Origin: an uncultured Ardenticatenia bacterium
GTDB taxonomy: Bacteria > Chloroflexota > Anaerolineae > Promineifilales > Promineifilaceae
Direction: 5' to 3'
Assembly: GCA_937858165.1 (NCBI GenBank)
Contig: CALLZA010000597.1
Span: forward strand, 1 to 6,606
DNA length: 6,606 nt
The notes under the pieces are model-generated. The model was not told where the DNA came from and ran no database searches. It was given only the letters and a program-made list of their open reading frames with translations. A program made the translations under genes and the position numbers. Of the stretch, positions 1 to 4,649 are shown in pieces. The stretch's first letter is position 1, and each line of letters starts with the position of its first letter.

Positions 1-2
1 CC

Positions 3-293
3 CTCACTCCCGGCTGCCCCCACCGCGACGCCGACAGCCACCGCGGCGTCGTCCTCGGCGGCAAGGTCAACCGCCCGGCCCATAACCCGACCGATGGCCG
101 CTTCATCTTCGCTGACTTCTGCACCCGCGAGGTGTTCGCCCTGGGGCTGGACGTGGACGGCACGTGGCGGCGCGGGCTGCTGGCCGTCGTCGGCGACTTC
201 CCGATCAACACCATCGGCGAAGACCGCCACGGCTACCAGTACGTCGGCACGGCGGCCGAGAGTGGGCCGATCTACCGGCTGTATATTCCATGA
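3..293 (+). CDS. PQQ-dependent sugar dehydrogenase-like protein, C-terminal fragment (5' partial)
   Basis: The frame is open from the window edge to TGA at 291-293 and gives about 96 residues with no start codon of its own, so this is the end of a longer gene. The visible sequence includes GRFIFADFCTREVFAL, then a stretch ending INTIGEDRHGYQYVGTAA, then a final PIYRLYIP. This matches the usual last blade of soluble glucose/sorbosone dehydrogenase-type six-bladed propellers (pattern: Y/FxFGDFCSGxIWAL ... ISSFGEDxDGELYVxD ... GxVYRL). Such proteins are usually exported and oxidise sugars or other polyols with PQQ, although many family members have no proven substrate. Catalytic and PQQ-binding residues lie upstream and cannot be judged. 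The gene is convergent with the LysR gene, with only 13 bp between the stops and no hairpin that I can see. The family call comes from memory of the motif pattern. Confidence 0.72.
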   Translation, partial: LTPGCPHRDADSHRGVVLGGKVNRPAHNPTDGRFIFADFCTREVFALGLDVDGTWRRGLLAVVGDFPINTIGEDRHGYQYVGTAAESGPIYRLYIP

Positions 294-306
294 TATTCGG
301 CAACGT

Positions 307-1239
307 TCACTCACCGTCCGTGTCCACCAGCGGCCGCAGCGCCGGAAACTCCACACTCAGCTTCGCCAGAAACGCCCGCGCCACCGGGCTAAGGTAGGCA
401 TCGGCCGCCCAGACGAGCTTCAGCGTCCGCGTCAGGGGTCGTCCCTCCACCGCCAGCGCCGCCAGCGCCCCCGCCGCCACTTCGGCCCGCACAACGTACT
501 CCGGCAGCACCGTCAGGCACGTCCCCTGGGCCGCCGAGCGTTTCATCGACTCCAGATTGTCATACTCCGTCGCCACAGCCGGGGCCACACCGCGGGCCCG
601 CAACGCGCCGTCGAGCCAGGCGCGGGTCTGGCTGCCCGGCGGGCGCATGATCATCGGCCGGCCGTCAAGCTCTTCCAGCCGCACCTCGCCCCGCCCGGCC
701 CAGGGATGCCCCGCGCCGACAACGACCCACTGCTCGATCTCCGCCAACGGCTGCCACGCCAGCCGCGCCTGCCCCGCGAACGCCTCCAACTCCCCCTCGA
801 TCAGCCCCATGTCCAGCCGTCCGGCCAGCACCTCGGGCACAATCTGGGCCGTGACGCCCGTCTGTAACGCCACGGTCAGTTGGGGATAGTGGTCGCGAAA
901 ACGCTGGATCCACTCCGGGGCCAGATAGACAGCTACACCAGGCGTCGCGCCGATGCTCACCCGCCCCCCACTCAGGTGGGCGACGTCTGTCAGGGCCGCC
1001 TCGGCCCGGGCCACCAGGGCAAAGATGTCACGGGCGTAGCGCTGGAGGATTTCGCCGTGGGGTGTCAGGCGCACGCCCCGCCGCCCGCGTTGGAACAGTT
1101 GCCGCCCCAGCCCCGTTTCCAACTCCTTGATGTGCTGGCTGACGGCCGACTGGGTGATGTAGAGCCGGTCGGCGGCAGCGCTGAAGCTGCCCGCCTGGGC
1201 GACGACGTTGAAGACGTGGAGCTTGTTTAGATCGATCAT
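307..1239 (-). CDS. LysR-type transcriptional regulator, CysL-like effector domain
   Basis: This 310-residue protein has the normal LysR length. Residues 1-60 form the winged helix-turn-helix: MIDLNKLHVFNVVAQAGSF, then AAADRLYITQSAVSQHIKEL, then the wing LTPHGEIL. Residues from about 88 form the periplasmic-binding-protein-like effector domain. Its text (VLAGRLDMGLIEGE, PPGSQTRAWLD, LTRTLKLVWAADAYLSPVA) resembles the CysL/YwfK-type subgroup, whose best-known member activates sulfite reductase genes in Bacillus. That subgroup call is from memory. I prefer ATG at 1237-1239, which has GGTGG five bases upstream and gives the canonical LysR N-terminus; a GTG three codons earlier (1246-1248) is possible. 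The gene is divergent from the rhodanese/TauE/persulfide dioxygenase cluster, the classic arrangement for a LysR regulator controlling its neighbour. Its ligand is unknown; a sulfur metabolite such as sulfite, thiosulfate or a persulfide-derived species is an inference from context. Confidence 0.93.
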   Translation of the reverse strand: MIDLNKLHVFNVVAQAGSFSAAADRLYITQSAVSQHIKELETGLGRQLFQRGRRGVRLTPHGEILQRYARDIFALVARAEAALTDVAHLSGGRVSIGATPGVAVYLAPEWIQRFRDHYPQLTVALQTGVTAQIVPEVLAGRLDMGLIEGELEAFAGQARLAWQPLAEIEQWVVVGAGHPWAGRGEVRLEELDGRPMIMRPPGSQTRAWLDGALRARGVAPAVATEYDNLESMKRSAAQGTCLTVLPEYVVRAEVAAGALAALAVEGRPLTRTLKLVWAADAYLSPVARAFLAKLSVEFPALRPLVDTDGE

Positions 1240-1249
1240 TGTTGCCACC

Positions 1250-1283
1250 AGACCTCAGAGGTCTTCCGAGACCTCTGAGGTCT
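1250..1283. repeat. Twin quasi-palindrome (inverted pair) upstream of lysR
   Basis: Arm 1 (1250-1264) is AGACCTCAGAGGTCT and arm 2 (1269-1283) is AGACCTCTGAGGTCT. They are exact reverse complements over 15 nt and are separated by TCCG. Each arm is also a 7-bp palindrome around one central base (A in arm 1, T in arm 2). The DNA can therefore form one 15-bp hairpin or two small ones. It lies immediately upstream of the LysR start, within its likely 5' untranslated region, so it could affect lysR expression or act as a terminator or insulator for transcription. It could equally be a copy of a dispersed intergenic repeat. I see no T-tract typical of an intrinsic terminator. Confidence 0.85.
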
Positions 1284-1302
1284 CATTAGCCATAAGCCAC
1301 GC

Positions 1303-1318
1303 TTATACCATTGTATAA
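1303..1318. promoter_or_regulatory. Dyad TTATAC-N4-GTATAA, candidate LysR operator and divergent promoter core
   Basis: TTATACCATTGTATAA is a perfect 6-bp inverted repeat with a 4-bp spacer, in the only AT-rich spot of the divergent lysR/rhodanese region. It contains T-N11-A spacings (1303 to 1315 and 1306 to 1318), the loose LysR-box rule. On the - strand the overlapping TGGTATAAG (1310 to 1302) is an extended -10-like element for lysR, and on the + strand TATAAC (1314-1319) is -10-like for the sulfur cluster. Neither has a convincing -35 box. Autoregulation plus control of the neighbouring operon from one site would fit LysR practice, but this is an inference. Confidence 0.42.
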
Positions 1319-1388
1319 CCCCTTCGGTCTACCTGTCCACTCCGTCGCATGCTATCCTGCTGACAAGTCAGGTAAATGGAGCACACGC

Positions 1389-1775
1389 ATGAGCTTTCTC
1401 AATAAGCTTTTCGGCGCGAGCGACGCGCCCGCGGCCCAGGCGACGCCCGTCGCCCGACCACAAACGGCCATCAACGCGGCCGAGGCCCGGGCGCGCATCG
1501 ACAGCGCGACCCCACCCTTCCTGCTCGACGTGCGCGAGCCGTACGAGTATGCCGAAGGCCACATCGACGGGGCGCGTCTGCTACCTCTGGGGGAATTGGG
1601 ACGCCGGCTGAACGAGTTGCCGCAGGATCGTGAGATCCTGGTCATCTGTCGCTCGGGCAACCGCAGCGGCACGGCCACGCGACAACTCGTTCAGGCCGGC
1701 TACCGCGCCGTGAACCTGACCGGGGGCATGATCGGCTGGCAGCGGGCCGGCTTCCCGCTGCGGCGGGGCCAGTAA
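1389..1775 (+). CDS. Single-domain rhodanese (sulfurtransferase)
   Basis: This 128-residue protein has one rhodanese domain (about residues 28-125) with the typical DVREPYEYAEGHIDGA region and the active loop CRSGNRS, in which Cys87 would carry the persulfide. The domain ends with the usual NLTGGMIGW. It is of the GlpE/PspE size and transfers sulfane sulfur between thiosulfate or persulfides and an acceptor. An N-terminal stretch (MSFLNKLFG, then an Ala/Pro-rich linker) precedes the domain; I see no export signal. ATG at 1389 is chosen because GGAG (1378-1381) sits seven bases upstream; a longer reading from TTG at 1311 would run through the promoter dyad and lacks a ribosome site. The stop overlaps the next start by one base (TAATG), so it is very probably co-transcribed and translationally coupled with the exporter gene. 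Confidence 0.93.
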   Translation: MSFLNKLFGASDAPAAQATPVARPQTAINAAEARARIDSATPPFLLDVREPYEYAEGHIDGARLLPLGELGRRLNELPQDREILVICRSGNRSGTATRQLVQAGYRAVNLTGGMIGWQRAGFPLRRGQ

Positions 1776-2530
1776 TGGACGGCCTCTGGCTGGGGTTACT
1801 CCTGGGCTTCGGCATCGGCGGCTCGCTAGGGTTGCTGGGCGGCGGCGGCAGCATTCTGACCGTACCGGCTCTGGTCTACCTGGTGGGCCAGACGCCGCAG
1901 GTGGCGGTGATGACCTCCCTGGCCATTGTCGGGGCCAACAGCGCCATGGGGGCCATGTTCCACCGGTCGCAGGGCACGCTCAACTGGCGGGTGGCGCTGC
2001 TGTTCGGCGGCGCGGGAATGCTGGTCGCCTATCCGGCGGCCGGGTTTTCGTCGCGCCTGTCGCCCGACTTTCTGATGGTCGCCTTCGCGGCGCTGATGCT
2101 GGCCATTGGTCTGTTGCTCATCCTACGGCGGCCGCCGGCGGCGGTCGAACTGGAACACCTGTCGTTGTGGAAGATCGTCCTGTCGGGTGCCGCCGTCGGT
2201 CTACTGACAGGCATCCTCGGCGTTGGCGGCGGCTTTCTCATCGTCCCGGCGCTGGTCATGCTGGTGGGGTTGCCCATCCAGCAGGCGGTCGGCACGTCGT
2301 TGGTCGTCATCGCCATGAATAGCCTGGCCGGCTTCGTGGGTCACCTGGGTGACGGCGCGCTCGATGTGCCGTCGCTGGTCGTCTTCGTCGCCGCCGGGCT
2401 GGCCGGCACGTTCGCCGGGGCGCGGCTGGCCCACCGGCTACCCGCCGCCCGGCTGCGGCAGGCGTTTGCCGGATTTGTGATCGTGCTGGCCCTCTTTCTG
2501 CTATACGACAATCTGCCGAAGCTATTCTAA
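1775..2530 (+). CDS. TauE/SafE-family (DUF81) sulfur-anion exporter
   Basis: This 251-residue, very hydrophobic protein has about seven or eight membrane segments. The family's internal duplication is clear: LLGGGGSILTVPALVYL at about residues 20-36 and LGVGGGFLIVPALVMLVG at about 148-165, each followed by a helix beginning with a VxxTS motif (MTSLAIVGANS and GTSLVVIAMNS). Length and layout match TauE/SafE inner-membrane proteins, several of which are implicated in export or import of sulfite, sulfoacetate, thiosulfate or other sulfur anions. Its ATG overlaps the rhodanese stop by one base, which argues for coupling. Placed between a rhodanese and a persulfide dioxygenase, export of sulfite or thiosulfate formed by the neighbours is the simplest reading. 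Substrate and direction are inference; the family call is firm. Confidence 0.93.
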   Translation: MDGLWLGLLLGFGIGGSLGLLGGGGSILTVPALVYLVGQTPQVAVMTSLAIVGANSAMGAMFHRSQGTLNWRVALLFGGAGMLVAYPAAGFSSRLSPDFLMVAFAALMLAIGLLLILRRPPAAVELEHLSLWKIVLSGAAVGLLTGILGVGGGFLIVPALVMLVGLPIQQAVGTSLVVIAMNSLAGFVGHLGDGALDVPSLVVFVAAGLAGTFAGARLAHRLPAARLRQAFAGFVIVLALFLLYDNLPKLF

Positions 2531-2542
2531 GTGCTCAATCGC

Positions 2543-2590
2543 GCGATTCTGGAGAATCGCGCTACTGTAGAGCGATTCTCCAGAATCGCT
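2543..2590. repeat. Twin quasi-palindrome (inverted pair) between exporter and dioxygenase genes
   Basis: GCGATTCTGGAGAATCGC (2543-2560) and its exact reverse complement (2572-2589) are separated by 11 nt. Each arm is also a palindrome around a two-base centre (GG in arm 1, CC in arm 2); arm 2 extends to 9 bp per side over 2571-2590. The design is the same as the twin palindrome at 1250-1283, though the sequence is unrelated. It fills most of the 74-bp gap and ends just before the ribosome site of the dioxygenase gene. In RNA it would form a strong hairpin that could stabilise the upstream message, attenuate transcription, or set the ratio of exporter to enzyme. It could also be a mobile intergenic repeat. 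Confidence 0.88.
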
Positions 2591-2591
2591 C

Positions 2592-2597
2592 AGGGAG
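2592..2597 (+). promoter_or_regulatory. Ribosome binding site of the persulfide dioxygenase gene
   Basis: AGGGAG lies seven bases before the ATG at 2605. It begins immediately after the twin palindrome, so folding of the hairpin could influence access to this site. It supports ATG 2605 as the start. Confidence 0.7.
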
Positions 2598-2604
2598 AAC
2601 CATT

Positions 2605-4005
2605 ATGTACCTGGAGCAATTCTTCATCGATGGCCTGGGCTGCGCGTCCTATCTCGTCGGTTGCGAAGGCGCGGGCGTCGCCGCCGTGGTTGACCCCGAC
2701 CGCGACGTGCGCAAATATCTGACCGCCGCCGCGGCCCGCGGCCTGACCATCAGCCACATCATCGAGACCCACCTGCACGCCGACCACGTCAGCGGCAACG
2801 TCGAGTTGCAGGCGCGCACCGGGGCCGACATTTACGTCCACGAGGGGGCCGGGGCGGAGTTCGAGCACAAGCCGCTGCGCGAGGGCGATGCCATCGAGCT
2901 GGGCAACGTCCGCCTCACCGTTCGCCACACGCCCGGCCACACGCCGGAGAGCATCACCCTGCTGGTAACCGACCTGACACGCGCCCGGGAGCCGTGGATG
3001 GCGCTAACCGGCGACACGCTGTTCGTGGGCGACATCGGCCGCCCCGACCTGGTGGGCCTCGACGCCGCCCGCGGGCTGGCCTCGCAGATGTACGACACCA
3101 TCCAGGAGGAGCTTCTGCCCCTGCCCGACGGCGTCATGGTCTTTCCCGGCCACGGCGCCGGATCGCTGTGCGGCAAATCCATCGGCGCGGTGCGCTCCAC
3201 AACCATCGGCTTTGAGCGCCACAACAACCCGGCCCTCAGCCCGCGCGAGCGCGAGGCGTTCGTGGCCTTCGCCGTGGCCGAACTGCCGGAGCAGCCGGCC
3301 AACGTTCGACGCATCAAGGCCCAGAACCGGCGCGGCCCGCGCCCGCTGGGCGAGGTGACGCCCCGGCCGCTGACCATCCAGACCGCCATCGGCTACTTCC
3401 AGAGCGGCGCGGCGCTGCTCGACCTGCGCGACAAGGCGTCGTTCAAGGCCAACCACATCCCCGGCGCGGTTCACCTGGAGCTGGATGATCAACTCAGCAA
3501 TCGCATCGGCTTTGTTCTGCCGCCCGATGTGCCGGTGATCCTGCTGCTGCCGGAGAGCGACGAGGCCGACGACTACGCCCACGCCGTCTACGCCCTGGCC
3601 CGCGTCGGCTACGACAGCGTGGTCGGCTACCTGGCCGAGAGCCTGGCCGTCTGGCAGGCGTACGGCCTGCCGTTGACCGCCGGCGACGTGCAAGACATTA
3701 CCCCGACCGACCTGAACGCCCTGCTGGAGACGGGCAACGGCCACCGGCCGCTCGTCGTCGACGTGCGCGAGGCGTGGGAGTTTGCCCAGGGGCACGTGCC
3801 CGGTGCGCGGCTCATCTCACTGGGCGAGCTGGCCGGGCGCGTGGGCGAACTGGACACGACCACGCCCGTGGCTCTCATCTGCGCCACCGGCAGCCGCAGC
3901 CAGTCGGCCGCGGCCCTCCTGGGGCAGAAGGGGTTTGAAACCGTCTATAACGTCCTCGGCGGCACGATGCGCTGGGTGCAAAACGGCCTGCCACTGGAAC
4001 GTTAG
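2605..4005 (+). CDS. CstB-like persulfide dioxygenase-rhodanese fusion (MBL fold, pseudo-rhodanese, rhodanese)
   Basis: This 466-residue protein has three domains. Residues 1 to about 245 form a metallo-beta-lactamase fold with the persulfide dioxygenase motifs THLHADH (His56, His58, Asp60, His61), HTPGHT (His112), TGDTLFVGDIGRPDL (Asp137) and FPGHGAGSLCGKS (His183, Cys189). In ETHE1-type enzymes the equivalents of His56, His112 and Asp137 bind mononuclear iron. Residues about 255-355 are a rhodanese fold without an active cysteine (LLDLRDKASFKANHIPGAVH is present; the loop reads ILLLPESDEADD). Residues about 363-465 are an intact rhodanese with VDVREAWEFAQGHVPGA and catalytic Cys426 in CATGSRS. 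Order and length match staphylococcal CstB (about 444 residues), which oxidises persulfides and makes thiosulfate; Cys189 sits where CstB has a functional cysteine near the iron site (recalled). It is probably cytosolic and in one operon with the rhodanese and exporter. The reaction is known for the family; the physiological persulfide here is unknown. Confidence 0.93.
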   Translation: MYLEQFFIDGLGCASYLVGCEGAGVAAVVDPDRDVRKYLTAAAARGLTISHIIETHLHADHVSGNVELQARTGADIYVHEGAGAEFEHKPLREGDAIELGNVRLTVRHTPGHTPESITLLVTDLTRAREPWMALTGDTLFVGDIGRPDLVGLDAARGLASQMYDTIQEELLPLPDGVMVFPGHGAGSLCGKSIGAVRSTTIGFERHNNPALSPREREAFVAFAVAELPEQPANVRRIKAQNRRGPRPLGEVTPRPLTIQTAIGYFQSGAALLDLRDKASFKANHIPGAVHLELDDQLSNRIGFVLPPDVPVILLLPESDEADDYAHAVYALARVGYDSVVGYLAESLAVWQAYGLPLTAGDVQDITPTDLNALLETGNGHRPLVVDVREAWEFAQGHVPGARLISLGELAGRVGELDTTTPVALICATGSRSQSAAALLGQKGFETVYNVLGGTMRWVQNGLPLER

Positions 4006-4047
4006 ACGCTGATATCCCCCCCACGGCGAGCATCTTCCCTGTCTATT

Positions 4048-4079
4048 CGGGCCGCGCCGCGTTGTTCAGGCGCGGCCCG
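4048..4079. terminator. GC-rich hairpin in convergent junction, possible bidirectional terminator
   Basis: CGGGCCGCGCC (4048-4058) pairs perfectly over 11 bp with GGCGCGGCCCG (4069-4079) around a 10-nt loop. It lies 43 bp after the dioxygenase stop and 9 bp beyond the stop of the convergent membrane-protein gene. The position suits transcription termination from both sides. No proper T-run follows on either strand, so if it terminates it is not a textbook intrinsic terminator. Confidence 0.55.
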
Positions 4080-4087
4080 CGCTTGTC

Positions 4088-4447
4088 TCAGTACCGCGGC
4101 CGCAGCCGGCGCGCGCTCAGGTAGGCGTCCAGCAGGAACAGTCCACCGATGACCACCGGCGGCAGCGCCAGCAGTAGCAGGGTCGCCGGTTCGCGCCAGC
4201 CGAAGACCAGGGTGAAGCCGGCGGCCAGAACGACGAACAGCAAGCCGCCCAGCGCCCGCCACCGCCAGGCCACCACCAGCGCCAAGGCGACCAGGTAGAC
4301 CGGCAGCAAATGGATCAGGAACCCGGCCAACCCCTCCCAGAAGCCGACCCCTTCCCAGGAATCGAATGCGAATAGACTCAGGAACAGGGCGTAGAGGCCG
4401 GCCAGCAGCCGGGGCAACCACTGCCATAAGCCAGGCGAGGTGATCAC
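4088..4447 (-). CDS. Small four-helix membrane protein, DUF7670-like
   Basis: This 119-residue protein has four clear hydrophobic segments: roughly LLAGLYALFLSLFAF, FLIHLLPVYLVALALVVAW, ALGGLLFVVLAAGFTLVF, and LLLLALPPVVIGGLFLLDAYL, followed by a basic tail (SARRLRPRY). The pattern GLYALFLSLFAFD..EGVGFWE.L..FLIHLLP resembles a small conserved membrane family of unknown function that I associate with Chloroflexota and other bacteria; the DUF7670 name is from memory. The GTG at 4445-4447 is chosen because GGAGGA sits six bases upstream; a longer reading from ATG 4549 would add 34 residues of low-complexity, non-family sequence. It lies downstream of the P450 gene on the same strand, 193 bp away, with repeats and palindromes between, so it may have its own promoter. 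No function can be assigned. Confidence 0.78.
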   Translation of the reverse strand: MITSPGLWQWLPRLLAGLYALFLSLFAFDSWEGVGFWEGLAGFLIHLLPVYLVALALVVAWRWRALGGLLFVVLAAGFTLVFGWREPATLLLLALPPVVIGGLFLLDAYLSARRLRPRY

Positions 4448-4453
4448 AACGCT

Positions 4454-4459
4454 TCCTCC
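4454..4459 (-). promoter_or_regulatory. Strong Shine-Dalgarno fixing a GTG start
   Basis: On the - strand GGAGGA stands six bases before GTG (4447-4445). It is the best ribosome site in the window and decides the start of the four-helix membrane protein against the longer frame starting at 4549. Confidence 0.75.
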
Positions 4460-4524
4460 GCGCGACGAGAACCAGGAGCAAGCGCAAACACGGCCGAAGA
4501 GGGGCGCGCCGCCTCTTCTCGCCG

Positions 4525-4538
4525 CGCTAACGTTAGCG
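4525..4538. promoter_or_regulatory. 14-bp perfect palindrome CGCTAACGTTAGCG, candidate operator
   Basis: CGCTAACGTTAGCG is fully self-complementary and lies 78 bp upstream of the GTG start of the small membrane protein, in a promoter-like position. Symmetric sites of this kind are typical for homodimeric regulators (for example TetR or MarR classes), but no regulator gene is adjacent and the site has no demonstrated role. A short hairpin function in RNA is less likely because there is no loop. Confidence 0.5.
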
Positions 4539-4555
4539 TACACCCACAACGGCCG

Positions 4556-4649
4556 CCGGTCTAGTGACGAATGTCACCTTTCGCCCCCTCGCCCCTTAGC
4601 GCCTTTGCGTGAGCCTCTTATGCCGGCACGGGCATCCGGTCTAGCGACG
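4556..4649. repeat. Spacer bracketed by 14-nt direct repeats at the P450 stop codon
   Basis: CCGGTCTAGTGACG (4556-4569) recurs as CCGGTCTAGCGACG (4636-4649), 13 of 14 bases identical and exactly 80 bp apart. The right copy contains the P450 stop codon (TAG on the - strand, 4643-4641). Between the copies lie a GTGAC-GAAT-GTCAC hairpin (4564-4577, partly inside the left copy), a C-rich stretch and an ACGCAAAG-type repeat. The arrangement could be a small insertion flanked by a target duplication, or a local tandem duplication that later diverged. I see no transposase or terminal inverted repeats. Confidence 0.6.
4595..4613 (-). repeat. ACGCAAAG...CGCTAAG-type dispersed intergenic repeat fragment
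   Basis: On the - strand this reads CTCACGCAAAGGCGCTAAG. Short repeats built from ACGCAAAG/ACGCTAAG units are widespread between genes in cyanobacteria, Bacteroidetes and Chloroflexota; I recognise the style from memory. Here there is only one two-unit copy. It sits inside the direct-repeat-bracketed spacer after the P450 gene. Confidence 0.4.

Noticed and set aside
94..867. A 257-codon + strand frame covering the start of the window and the LysR gene
   Set aside because: It crosses the true end of the sugar dehydrogenase fragment and runs antisense to LysR; it is low-complexity Arg/Pro/His-rich sequence.
1311..1388. A longer N-terminus for the rhodanese from TTG 1311
   Set aside because: It has no ribosome site, would start inside the promoter dyad and adds 26 residues without similarity to rhodaneses; ATG 1389 has a good GGAG.
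1250..2590. The two twin palindromes as a CRISPR array or as ends of one transposon
   Set aside because: There are only two, with unrelated sequences, no spacer series, and ordinary sulfur genes between them.
3004..3795. A 263-codon - strand frame within the dioxygenase gene
   Set aside because: It is antisense to a gene with intact metal and rhodanese motifs; its composition is typical of a high-GC shadow frame.
4448..4549. A 34-residue N-terminal extension of the small membrane protein from ATG 4549
   Set aside because: The added sequence is non-hydrophobic and the GTG at 4447 has a strong Shine-Dalgarno; the extension would also cover the palindrome at 4525-4538.
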